From JAENVT01 sp031373785 (GTDB lineage Bacteria; Actinomycetota; Acidimicrobiia; Acidimicrobiales; Ilumatobacteraceae): 42,255 bases of DNA. The stretch lies in NCBI GenBank assembly GCA_031373785.1, contig JANMNE010000056.1, forward strand, positions 1 to 42,255, in the 5' to 3' direction. The position numbers were made by a program, and so were the translations under genes. The notes beneath the pieces are model-generated. The model ran no database searches. It was not told the DNA's origin and saw nothing but the letters and a program-made list of their open reading frames with translations. Below, piece by piece: positions 6,943-15,142 of this stretch; within the stretch, counting starts at the first letter, position 1; every line of letters begins with the position of its first letter.

Positions 6943-8057
6943 GGTCATTGTTCCGCCGTATCGGGCTGGGTGCCGCCGCACCGTTGATGGCTCTCGTGTT
7001 CGCGGTCGTCGCGTCGTCGATCGTGCTCCTTGTGGCAGGGAGCAACCCATTGCGGGCGTACGGCGACATGCTCAACAACGCCAGCAAGCTCGAGACGATG
7101 GTCGACATCCTCAACAGGGCAACGCCGTTGTTCATCTCCGGCATCGCGGCCGCTATCGGCTTCCGCATGAACCTGTTCAACATCGGCGTCGAAGGCCAGT
7201 ACCTGCTGGCTGCGCTGGTCGCCGCCGAGGTCGGCGGCGTGATCCATCTGCCCGCCCCGATCCACGTCACGGTGATCTTCCTCGTGGCCATGACGGTCGG
7301 AGCCGCGTATTCCGGTGTGGCAGGGGTGTTGAAGGTCAGTCGTGGCATCAGCGAGGTGATCGGCACGATCATGCTCAATGCCATCGCCGTTTCCGGCCTC
7401 ATCGTCGCCGGGTTGAAAGTGTGGCAGGCCGGAGGCTCGGTCAGCGGCGATGTCACCCGAGTCGGAACCGCACAGATCCCGAAGTCGGGGCGCATTCCCA
7501 ATCTCAACAAGATCGTCGAGATCTTCACTCGCCACATCGGCCGCGACCGCGAGCTGACGGGTGTGTTGCTGGTGGCCATTGCCGTCGGCGTCGCCTATCA
7601 CGTGTTGCTCAACCGGTCACGTTTCGGGTTCGACCTGCGCGCCAGCGGCGCCAACCCGTTCGCCGCTCGAGCCGGCGGCATCCCACCGAAACGAATGATC
7701 CTGACGGCGATGATCCTGTCGGGCGCGGTCGCCGGATTGGTGGGCATGACCGAGGTCATGGACAGCGGCCTGTTCCCGTCCAATCCCATCAAGGGCCTCG
7801 GTTTCGCCGGGATCGCGGTTGCCCTTCTTGGGCGGAACAGCGCGCTCGGTGCAGCAATCGCTGCGCTGATCTTCGCGTTCCTCGACATCTCCTCGGGCAT
7901 CTTGCAGAACACCGGCTCTGCATCGCGGGAAATCATTCAGATCATGCAAGCGCTCATCATCCTGGCTGCGGTGGTTGCGTATCAGATCACGCAACGGGTA
8001 CGTGATCGCGAAGAGGCCAAAGCGGCCTCTGCGGCCATGAGCGGAGTCGCGGCATGA
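6939..8057 (+). CDS. Nucleoside ABC transporter permease 1
   Basis: A 372-residue polytopic membrane protein of the BPD_transp_2 type, which pairs with BMP-family binding proteins. Hydrophobic helices run from residue 11 onward. Family hallmarks are ISGIAAAIGFRMNLFNIGVEGQ (about 67-88), ISEVIGTIMLNAIA and IKGLGFAGIAVALLGR. ATG 6939 overlaps the ATPase stop by 4 bases, and its own stop overlaps the second permease by 4 bases. With that partner it forms the membrane channel of the importer. Confidence 0.94.
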   Translation: MRSLFRRIGLGAAAPLMALVFAVVASSIVLLVAGSNPLRAYGDMLNNASKLETMVDILNRATPLFISGIAAAIGFRMNLFNIGVEGQYLLAALVAAEVGGVIHLPAPIHVTVIFLVAMTVGAAYSGVAGVLKVSRGISEVIGTIMLNAIAVSGLIVAGLKVWQAGGSVSGDVTRVGTAQIPKSGRIPNLNKIVEIFTRHIGRDRELTGVLLVAIAVGVAYHVLLNRSRFGFDLRASGANPFAARAGGIPPKRMILTAMILSGAVAGLVGMTEVMDSGLFPSNPIKGLGFAGIAVALLGRNSALGAAIAALIFAFLDISSGILQNTGSASREIIQIMQALIILAAVVAYQITQRVRDREEAKAASAAMSGVAA

Positions 8058-9328
8058 CGATGGTCAGCTATGCGAAGAACATGCCGGCCTGGGCGCGTTG
8101 GATGCTGTACGCCGTCGTCGGGGTCGCCGTGCTCAACATCGTGCAGGGCTTCGACGACACCAGCTTGCTGACGGCCGAGGGGTCGTCGCGGGCGATGTTG
8201 CGTTGGGGCGTACCCATCCTGCTGGCCGGCCTGGGCGGCCTGTTCGCCGAACGGTGCGGCATCGTCAACATCGGCCTCGAAGGGATGATGGTCCTCGGCA
8301 CCTGGTTCGGCGCATGGGGCGCGCTGCAGTTCGGTGCCTGGTGGGGTCTGGTGTTCGGCGCGCTCGGCGGCGCGATGGGCGGGCTGCTGCACGCCGTCGC
8401 CACCGTGCAGTTCGGCGTCGACCACGTGATCTCCGGCGTGGCGATCAACATCCTCGGTCCGGGCTTCGCCCGTTTCATGTCGTCGGAGGTCTTCGACAAG
8501 AAGTTCAAGAACCAGGGCGGCTCGATCACCCAGTCGCCTCGTGTCCCGACGGTCGGGCGATTCACCTTTCCCTTTCTCGCAGGTGGCGATCTGTTCGGCT
8601 GGAAGACACCCGATGTGCTCGGATGGCTCGACAAGAAGGACTGGTTCTTCATCGCCGACATCAGCGGCATCGCCCACGGTCTGACCAGCAGCATGTCGTG
8701 GGTGACGCTGTTCGCCGTGGCGATGGTCCCGTTCTCCACGTGGTTGCTGTGGCGTACTCGATTCGGTCTACGTCTGCGCATCAGCGGCGAGCGTCCGAGC
8801 GCAGGCGAGGCGCAGGGCATCAACATCTACTTCTACCGCTACGTGGGCGTGATCATCAGCGGGGCATTGGCAGGCCTGGGCGGCGCGTTCATCGCCAGCC
8901 AAGAGCTGTCGGGTGTTTACAAAGAGGGTCAGACGACGGGCCGGGGCTTCATCGGCCTGGCGGCATTGATCTTCGGCAACTGGCGACCGGCGGGAATCTT
9001 CGGTGGTGCGATGCTCTTCGGATATCCGTTCGCACTCAGGCTGCAGGATCTCGACGGCAGAGCATCGCACTCCCTTCTGCTGGTGACGGCGATTGCGATG
9101 TTCGCAGTGCTGGTGTGGGCAATGCTGCGCAAGAACCGCAGCGACACCGCTCTCGCCGCGGTGTTCGGCGGCGCGGCACTGCTGTGGTATCTGCTGGCCG
9201 AAACGCCTCCCGACTGGTGGGCGCAGATCCTGCCGTACGTGATCGTGCTCGTCGTGCTGATCTTCTTCACCAAGCGGCTGCGGCCACCCGCGGCCGAAGG
9301 CCAGGTGTATCGCAAAGGCGAAGCCTGA
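8054..9328 (+). CDS. Nucleoside ABC transporter permease 2
   Basis: A 424-residue polytopic permease, the second half of the channel. The first helix is at about 16-30, then AMLRWGVPILLAGLGGLFAERCGIVNIGLEGMM, the hallmark paired with permease 1. TGRGFIGLAALIFGNWRPAG further on is also conserved in the family. It is about 100 residues longer than many homologues: an extended loop (about 145-205, rich in Lys, Phe and Trp: FDKKFKNQGG to WLDKKDWFF) precedes the last group of helices, and two extra helices lie at the C-terminus. ATG 8054 overlaps the stop of permease 1. This is the last gene of the operon; the next gene is convergent. Confidence 0.93.
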   Translation: MTMVSYAKNMPAWARWMLYAVVGVAVLNIVQGFDDTSLLTAEGSSRAMLRWGVPILLAGLGGLFAERCGIVNIGLEGMMVLGTWFGAWGALQFGAWWGLVFGALGGAMGGLLHAVATVQFGVDHVISGVAINILGPGFARFMSSEVFDKKFKNQGGSITQSPRVPTVGRFTFPFLAGGDLFGWKTPDVLGWLDKKDWFFIADISGIAHGLTSSMSWVTLFAVAMVPFSTWLLWRTRFGLRLRISGERPSAGEAQGINIYFYRYVGVIISGALAGLGGAFIASQELSGVYKEGQTTGRGFIGLAALIFGNWRPAGIFGGAMLFGYPFALRLQDLDGRASHSLLLVTAIAMFAVLVWAMLRKNRSDTALAAVFGGAALLWYLLAETPPDWWAQILPYVIVLVVLIFFTKRLRPPAAEGQVYRKGEA

Positions 9329-9355
9329 GATACGTCGAGGCGTAGGTCAGCTGAT

Positions 9356-10417
9356 TCAGGCGCTGCTCAGCCCGTCGAAGAACGAGCGGACGTCGGCACC
9401 CACGCGGTGCAGTTGGTAGCCGCCTTCTTGCACGACGAGCATCGGTCTGTCGATCGCCGCGAGCGCCGCGCCGACTCCGGCGAAGTCGGAGGTGGTCAGG
9501 CACAGTCCGGCAGTGGGATCGCCATCGGCAGGGTCGACGCCAAGCGAAACAACCACGTACTCGGGATCGAACGCGGCGACCGCATCGACGGCCGTGGCCA
9601 ACTCGGCCAGATAGCGCTCGCCGGTCGTGCCGAGTGGGAGTGGCACGTTGAAGTTGGCGCCGGCGCCGGCGCCATCGCCACGTTCGTGAGCACGGCCGAC
9701 GAACCACGGATAGTTCTGGTCGGGGTCCATGTGGATGCTGACGAACTGCACGTCACCGCGCTGGTAGAAGATCTGCTGGGTGCCGTTGCCGTGATGGGCA
9801 TCGACATCGAGCACGGTCACACGACCGGCGCCGGCGTCAATCAACGCCTGGGCGGCGACGGCTGCGTTGTTCAACAGGCAGAACCCGCCGAACGCCGACC
9901 GGGTCGCGTGATGCCCTGGCGGACGGCACAGCGAATAGACGAGCCGCTCGCCGCTCACGATTCGGTCGACGCCCGAGAGGGCGATGTCGACAGATGCGAG
10001 TGCGGCAGGCCACGAGCCCTCGCTCAGCGGCGACGAGGTGTCGAAGCAGAACCACCCGAGGCGACCGTACACATTGGTCAGCGGCGGGCGGCCGACGGGC
10101 ATCGACTCGACGAGTCCCGGATGGATGAACGTCTCGGCGATCACGGCCTGCGGATTCGGGATCTCCTCGATGTAGCCCTTCCAGGCGGTCGACAAGAAGT
10201 CGACGAGGTCGGGGTTGTGCACTCGCAGGATCGGCTCCATGCCGTGCGGTGTGGGGCCGGCCGTGGCGAAGCCAGGGCCGTCGAGCGCCTGCACGATGCA
10301 GTCGACTCGCTGCGGCACCTCGAAGCGCGGGACGAGTGAACCGGAATAGATGTCGAACTCGGGGTCGTGCGAACGATGCTCGTCGCTGGTGATGACGGAG
10401 ACCGGCTGGGTTTGCAT
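9356..10417 (-). CDS. Histone-deacetylase-family (acetylpolyamine amidohydrolase-like) enzyme
   Basis: A 353-residue Zn-dependent deacetylase of the HDAC/AcuC/AphA superfamily. It has the His pair in RPPGHHA (169-170), Zn ligands in DVDAHHGNGTQ (Asp206, His208) and GVDPADGD (Asp295), and the catalytic Tyr in EGGYQ (334). The loop HMDPDQNYPWFVG resembles bacterial acetylpolyamine amidohydrolases more than AcuC, so an acetylated small amine is the likely substrate (inference). ATG 10417 is chosen because the preceding in-frame residues are Arg/Ser-rich and overlap queF. It sits downstream of queF on the same strand and is convergent with the transporter operon. Confidence 0.88.
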   Translation of the reverse strand: MQTQPVSVITSDEHRSHDPEFDIYSGSLVPRFEVPQRVDCIVQALDGPGFATAGPTPHGMEPILRVHNPDLVDFLSTAWKGYIEEIPNPQAVIAETFIHPGLVESMPVGRPPLTNVYGRLGWFCFDTSSPLSEGSWPAALASVDIALSGVDRIVSGERLVYSLCRPPGHHATRSAFGGFCLLNNAAVAAQALIDAGAGRVTVLDVDAHHGNGTQQIFYQRGDVQFVSIHMDPDQNYPWFVGRAHERGDGAGAGANFNVPLPLGTTGERYLAELATAVDAVAAFDPEYVVVSLGVDPADGDPTAGLCLTTSDFAGVGAALAAIDRPMLVVQEGGYQLHRVGADVRSFFDGLSSA

Positions 10418-10451
10418 GAAGCCAGACTGTAGATCGGCTTCGACGAGGCTG

Positions 10452-10838
10452 CTACGCCTGCGGCGACCGAGCCGGGAGGTGGGCGACTGCCTGCACCTCG
10501 ATGCCGCCACGAGGTCGCTGAGTGAGGGTGACCGTGACCCACGCCGGTTGCGCGCTGGCCATCACCTCGCCGGCGATCTCGGCCGCCAACGCCTCGGCAA
10601 ACACTTCGCGATCACGGAAGCCCCACAGGTACAACTTCAGGCTCTTCGACTCGATGCACCACTGGGCAGGCGCGTACTCGATGACCACGTTGGCGAGATC
10701 AGGCTGTTGCGTGACGGGGCACATCGAGGCCACTTCGTCGGTGGTGAACCGCACGGTGGCGACGTTGGCGGGCGCCGGGAAGACCTCGACATGCTCGATC
10801 GGGTGGCGAACCGTGTGGCCCAAGACAGTCAGTTCCAT
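10452..10838 (-). CDS. queF: NADPH-dependent 7-cyano-7-deazaguanine (preQ0) reductase QueF
   Basis: A 128-residue single-domain QueF, reducing preQ0 to preQ1 in queuosine synthesis. The nucleophile Cys40 lies in MCPVTQQPD with Asp47, and the type I signature ESKSLKLYLW is at 63-72. The loop usually reads CPVTGQPD, so the Gly to Gln change is a small oddity. No queC, queD, queE or tgt gene is near, so this is an isolated pathway member. It is followed by the HDAC-like gene 34 bases downstream and is divergent from the PhyH gene. Confidence 0.92.
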   Translation of the reverse strand: MELTVLGHTVRHPIEHVEVFPAPANVATVRFTTDEVASMCPVTQQPDLANVVIEYAPAQWCIESKSLKLYLWGFRDREVFAEALAAEIAGEVMASAQPAWVTVTLTQRPRGGIEVQAVAHLPARSPQA

Positions 10839-10885
10839 GACGTCAAGGGTAGGCGTGCATCCGGTCGCCGCCTACGCTGCAGTGC

Positions 10886-11764
10886 ATGGGATCGGTGTTG
10901 GATGACCGTCAGATCGAGCAATATCACCGTGATGGGTTCCTGGTAATCGAGGGTTTCGCCGACTCCAGGGCATGTCATGAGTTGCAAGGTGCCGCCAACC
11001 AGATCGTCGCCGATTTCGAACCGTCCGGGCAGCGCACGATCTTCACCACGACCGAGCAGGAACGGGTCAGCAACGAAGAGTTCCTCGCCTCGGGCTCCGG
11101 CGTGTGGTGCTTCTTCGAGGAAGAGGCCTTCGACGAGTCGGGCCAACTGCGCACGTCGAAGGACCTGAGCATCAACAAGATCGGTCACGCGATGCACGAC
11201 CTCGACCCGACGTTCGAGACGTTCTCGTATCGCCCCGAGTTGGCCGGCGTGGCCGCCGACATCGGGCTCGCCGATGCACTCGCTCTGCAGAGCATGTACA
11301 TCTTCAAGCAGCCGCTGATCGGTGGCGAGGTCGCCTGCCACCAAGACGCGACGTTCCTCTACACCGACCCGATGACGGTCACCGGCTTCTGGTTTGCCAT
11401 CGAGGACGCGACGTTGGAGAACGGCTGCCTGTGGGCCAAGCCGGGCAGCCATCGCACCAGCCTTCGCAAGCTCTTCAAACGGGCCGGTGGCGATGCCGAC
11501 GGCACGATCTTCGAGGAGGTGAATCCGGCGCCACTGCCGTCCCCGTCCGACCTCGTGCCCCTCGCGGTGCCTGCCGGGACGTTGGTGATCCTCCACGGTC
11601 TGCTGCCCCATTGGAGCGACATCAACCGTTCGCCGAAGAGCCGGCACGCGTACTCGCTGCATTGCATCTCGGCTGCGGCCGACTATCCCGAGTGGAACTG
11701 GCTGCGCCGCCCGGCCGACATGCCGCTGCGCTCGCTGGCCGAGGTCGCCGGAGTTGCCGCATGA
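10886..11764 (+). CDS. Phytanoyl-CoA dioxygenase (PhyH) family protein
   Basis: A 292-residue Fe(II)/2-oxoglutarate-dependent oxygenase. The N-terminal QIEQYHRDGFLVIEGF is the usual PhyH entry. The metal triad is visible as the His and Asp of ACHQDATFLYTDP and the His of LLPHWSDINRS; the Arg of SRHAYSLHC would hold 2-oxoglutarate. GFWFAIEDATLENGCLWAKPGSH is a conserved core. Its stop overlaps the start of the adenosine deaminase gene by 4 bases, so the two are translationally coupled. The physiological substrate is unknown; the coupling hints at a role near nucleoside metabolism, which is inference. Confidence 0.9.
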   Translation: MGSVLDDRQIEQYHRDGFLVIEGFADSRACHELQGAANQIVADFEPSGQRTIFTTTEQERVSNEEFLASGSGVWCFFEEEAFDESGQLRTSKDLSINKIGHAMHDLDPTFETFSYRPELAGVAADIGLADALALQSMYIFKQPLIGGEVACHQDATFLYTDPMTVTGFWFAIEDATLENGCLWAKPGSHRTSLRKLFKRAGGDADGTIFEEVNPAPLPSPSDLVPLAVPAGTLVILHGLLPHWSDINRSPKSRHAYSLHCISAAADYPEWNWLRRPADMPLRSLAEVAGVAA

Positions 11765-12831
11765 ACATCCACACACTTCCCAAGGCGCTGTTGCACGACC
11801 ACCTCGACGGCGGTCTTCGTGCCGCAACGGTGGTCGAACTGGCCAGCGAGTATGGCTACGCAAACCTCCCGACGACCGATGTCGACGACTTGGCGGAATG
11901 GTTCAACCGCGGGGCCAAACGAAACGACCTGGTCCTGTACCTCGAGACATTCGCCCACACCGTGGGCGTGATGCAACATCGCGACGCAATCGAGCGAGTC
12001 TCCTACGAGTGCGCCCAGGACCTCGCGGCCGATGGCGTCGTGTACGCCGAGGTGCGCATGGCGCCCGAGTTGTGCACCGAGGCCGGCCTCTCGCTCGACG
12101 AGGCCGTCGAGGCGATGCTCGACGGCTTCCGCCGCGGGTCCGCCGGCACCGACCTCACGATCTATCTCATCTGCTCGGCCATGCGCACCGCGGCGCGTAG
12201 CCGGGAGATCGCCGAGTTGGCCGTGCGCTGGCGCGACGCCGGTGTGGTGGGTTTCGACATCGCCGGCGCGGAAGAAGGGTTCCCGCCGACGCGACACCTC
12301 GATGCGTTCGAGTACGTGCGTCGCGAGAACTTCCACACGACGATCCATGCCGGCGAGGCATTCGGGTTGCCGAGCATCTGGGAGGCCGTGCAGTTCTGCG
12401 GCGCCGAGCGCCTCGGTCATGGCGTACGCATCGTCGACGACATCACCGGGCCGCCCGGCGAAGAGGAGCTGGGCCGCCTGGCGGCTTTCGTGCGCGACCG
12501 GCGCATCCCGCTGGAACTGTGCCCCACATCGAACCTCGGCACCGGTGTGTGCAAGACCATCGCCGAGCATCCCATCGGCATGCTCCGCCGGCTGCGGTTC
12601 CGCGTCACGGTCAACACCGACAACCGGCTGATGAGCGCCACGTCGATGACGTACGAGATGGAGCAACTCACCGAAGCCTTCGGTTGGGGCCTCGACGATT
12701 TCGAGTGGCTCACGATCAACGCGATGAAGAGCGCCTTCGCGCCGTTCCCCGAACGACTGCGCATCATCAACGGCATCGTCAAACCGCGGTACGCCCTGGC
12801 CCGGGCAGAGCAGAGCGTCGGGCTCAGCTGA
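11761..12831 (+). CDS. add: Adenosine deaminase
   Basis: A 356-residue adenosine deaminase converting adenosine or deoxyadenosine to inosine. Metal ligands are the His pair in LLHDHLDGGLR (12 and 14), catalytic HAGE (196-199), ERLGHGV (His220) and NTDN (Asp287). ELCPTSNL is also typical. The position after the metal Asp is Asn rather than the common Asp; mycobacterial enzymes share this variant. ATG 11761 overlaps the PhyH stop. The uracil phosphoribosyltransferase gene follows 32 bases later on the same strand. Adenosine is probably delivered by the BMP transporter encoded upstream. Confidence 0.95.
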   Translation: MNIHTLPKALLHDHLDGGLRAATVVELASEYGYANLPTTDVDDLAEWFNRGAKRNDLVLYLETFAHTVGVMQHRDAIERVSYECAQDLAADGVVYAEVRMAPELCTEAGLSLDEAVEAMLDGFRRGSAGTDLTIYLICSAMRTAARSREIAELAVRWRDAGVVGFDIAGAEEGFPPTRHLDAFEYVRRENFHTTIHAGEAFGLPSIWEAVQFCGAERLGHGVRIVDDITGPPGEEELGRLAAFVRDRRIPLELCPTSNLGTGVCKTIAEHPIGMLRRLRFRVTVNTDNRLMSATSMTYEMEQLTEAFGWGLDDFEWLTINAMKSAFAPFPERLRIINGIVKPRYALARAEQSVGLS

Positions 12832-12863
12832 GATCGACGGCCCAGATCTGACACACTCGAAAC

Positions 12864-13505
12864 ATGACCGTCGCCGTCCATCTCGTCGAGCATCCCCTCA
12901 TTGCTGATTCGCTGACCCGCGTGCGTGACAAGGACACGCCGAACGCCCTGTTCCGCCAGGAGTTGGAGCGGATCGGCACCTTGTTGATCGCCGAGGCGAC
13001 CAGGGGCCTGCAGACGCACGAGGTGCGGGTCACCACACCACTGGTGACCACGTCGGGCCGAGCGTTGTCGGCGCAACCGGTTGTCGTGCCGGTGTTGCGT
13101 GCCGGCCTCGGCTTCGTGCACGCCGCACAGGAGTTGCTGCCCAATGCCGATGTCGGCTTCATCGGCGTGTCACGCGACGAGGAGACGTTCCAGCCCAAGC
13201 CGTATGTCAACAAGCTGCCAGAGCACCTGGCCGGCCGTCAGTGCATCGTGCTGGACCCCATGTTGGCGACCGGCGGCTCGCTGGCGCACACCTGCCAGTT
13301 GCTGCTGGAGCGCGGCGCCACCGGCACGATCATCGTGGTCTGCGTGCTCGCCGCGCCGGAAGGCATCGCCCATCTCAAAGACGCCGGGCTCAACCTGGCG
13401 ATCTACACGGCCGCTGTGGACGAGCACCTCAACGAGCACGCGTTCATCGTCCCCGGCCTCGGTGATGCCGGCGACCGCCAATTCGGCTCCCCGGCCTCGT
13501 CCTAA
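12864..13505 (+). CDS. upp: Uracil phosphoribosyltransferase
   Basis: A 213-residue UPRT making UMP from uracil and PRPP. The PRPP-binding loop CIVLDPMLATGGS is at 127-139, and the family C-terminus IVPGLGDAGDRQFG closes the uracil site. The N-terminal HPLIADSLTRVRDKDTPNALFR is also canonical. It lies 32 bases after adenosine deaminase and ends in a hairpin shared with the convergent phosphomutase gene. The neighbouring add, upp and phosphomutase genes resemble the mycobacterial nucleoside-salvage cluster (pmmB, upp, add). Confidence 0.95.
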   Translation: MTVAVHLVEHPLIADSLTRVRDKDTPNALFRQELERIGTLLIAEATRGLQTHEVRVTTPLVTTSGRALSAQPVVVPVLRAGLGFVHAAQELLPNADVGFIGVSRDEETFQPKPYVNKLPEHLAGRQCIVLDPMLATGGSLAHTCQLLLERGATGTIIVVCVLAAPEGIAHLKDAGLNLAIYTAAVDEHLNEHAFIVPGLGDAGDRQFGSPASS

Positions 13506-13558
13506 CCCGGTCGAGTGTTTCACGCCCACCTGGGTGCCTCGAGACACTCGACTGGTTA
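13503..13558. terminator. Bidirectional hairpin between upp and the phosphomutase gene
   Basis: The arms TAACC/GGTTA and GTCGAGTGT/ACACTCGAC enclose a loop reading ACGCCCACCTGGGTGCCT. The outer arms contain the TAA stop codons of both convergent genes. No long T-run flanks it, yet its position suits a shared 3' end. The loop recurs almost unchanged in the hairpin at 34140-34184, where the stem is different. Confidence 0.75.
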
Positions 13559-15142
13559 GAGCAGGGCGGCCAGGGCGTCGAGGTACGGAGCGGGGTCGAT
13601 GTCGATGCCCTCGCCGTAGAGCTTGACCTTCGGCTCAGTGCCACTCGGGCGCAGTTGCAGGCGCAACTCCGGGCCGAGTTGCAGGCGCAGCAAGCCTGCT
13701 TCGTCGAACCACTCGACGGAGGAGACGGGGCGACCATCGACCTCGGTCGGCGGGTCGGCGCGCAGGCGGCCCACCGCCGCAACGCCATCGACCGGGGGCA
13801 TCTTGACGGAGAGGTCTGCCATCACGTGTTTGCCGAATCGGGCGGTGATGTCGTCGAGCCGACCCTGCAACGTGATGCCCTCTGCCACCGCGAGTGCGGC
13901 CACCTCGGCCAGCATGACCGCGGCGCTGATCCCGTCCTTGTCGAGCGGTCTGCCACAGACCAAGTACCCGAGCGCCTGCTCGTACCCGAAGACGAAGTGC
14001 GAGTCGGGGTGACTCAAGACCGTGTGACCGATCCACTTGAACCCGGTGTAGGTCTCGGCGAAGCGCACGCCGTACTCGACAGCCATCTTCGACAGCAACG
14101 ACGACGACACCAGCGTCGTGATGACCAGGCGATCGTCGCCGCTCGTGTGGCGCAGGATGTGATCGGCCAGCAGCCAGCCGATCTCGTCGCCCTGCAGCCG
14201 GCGCCAGCCGCCGTCGGGCGTCGGGATCGCCGCGCCGAGCCGATCGGCATCGGGGTCGTTGCACAGCGCGATCGCCGCGTCGCACGCGGCGGCCTGCGCC
14301 AACAGCAGATCCATCGCCCCTGGCTCCTCGGGATTGGGGAACGACACGGTGGGGAACGCCGCGTTCGGTTCCTGTTGCTCGGCGACGACGTACGGGTTGG
14401 GGAACCCGGCGCGGTCGAACGCCGCCACCAGCGTGCCGCCGCCGACGCCGTGCATCGCCGAATAGGCGACTCGAACGCCTTCGAGCTCGGGCCACAGCCG
14501 TACGGAGGGGACGAAGTCGAGGTAGGCCCGCACATAAGAATCGTCGAGCCACTCGATCAGCGGGTCGTCCTCGGCCGACAACTCGACCGCGCACGGATCG
14601 ATCAGGTCGATGCACGCGGCGATCTCGGCATCGACCGGCGACACGATCTGGGCACCGTTGGCGGTGAACACCTTGTACCCGTTGTCGGCCGGGGGGTTGT
14701 GGGACGCAGTGACGACGACGCCAGCGGCTGCGCCGACCCCGACGATGTTCCATGCCAGCATCGGTGTGGGCACGACGTGGGGGAAGATCATCGCCCGCAC
14801 CCCGCGGGCAGCGCAGACGCGAGCCGTGTCGAGTGCGAACGAATCGCTCTTGCGGCGGGCGTCGTAGCCGATGATCACCCCACGCGTCGCTGCATCGGTC
14901 TCCGCCTTCAACAGATACTCGACCAGACCGGCTGCGGCCTGCTGCACGACCAGCCGGTTCATCCGTTGCGGGCCCGCGCCGACCGCCGCACGGAGGCCGG
15001 CCGTACCGAACTGCAGTCGGCCGTCGAAACGCACGCCGAGTTCCTCGTCGGGGCCGTCGATCAGAGCCTGCAACTCGGCGCGAATGTCACTGTCGGGTTC
15101 GGCGGCCAACCAGCGGCGCGCCTCGCTGCGGAGATCGCTCAT
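13556..15142 (-). CDS. Phosphoglucomutase/phosphomannomutase (alpha-D-phosphohexomutase)
   Basis: A 528-residue member of the phosphohexomutase superfamily. The phosphoserine loop VVTASHNPPADNG has Ser147, the Mg loop is DPDADRLG (296-303), the sugar loop is FGYEQALGYLV and the phosphate loop is RPSGTEPKVKLYGEG. It closely resembles the group called PmmB in mycobacteria, which sits beside upp and add there too. A phosphopentomutase-like role in nucleoside salvage is possible as well as hexose-phosphate interconversion. ATG 15142 overlaps the stop of the upstream kinase gene by 4 bases, so the two are coupled. Confidence 0.9.
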   Translation of the reverse strand: MSDLRSEARRWLAAEPDSDIRAELQALIDGPDEELGVRFDGRLQFGTAGLRAAVGAGPQRMNRLVVQQAAAGLVEYLLKAETDAATRGVIIGYDARRKSDSFALDTARVCAARGVRAMIFPHVVPTPMLAWNIVGVGAAAGVVVTASHNPPADNGYKVFTANGAQIVSPVDAEIAACIDLIDPCAVELSAEDDPLIEWLDDSYVRAYLDFVPSVRLWPELEGVRVAYSAMHGVGGGTLVAAFDRAGFPNPYVVAEQQEPNAAFPTVSFPNPEEPGAMDLLLAQAAACDAAIALCNDPDADRLGAAIPTPDGGWRRLQGDEIGWLLADHILRHTSGDDRLVITTLVSSSLLSKMAVEYGVRFAETYTGFKWIGHTVLSHPDSHFVFGYEQALGYLVCGRPLDKDGISAAVMLAEVAALAVAEGITLQGRLDDITARFGKHVMADLSVKMPPVDGVAAVGRLRADPPTEVDGRPVSSVEWFDEAGLLRLQLGPELRLQLRPSGTEPKVKLYGEGIDIDPAPYLDALAALL

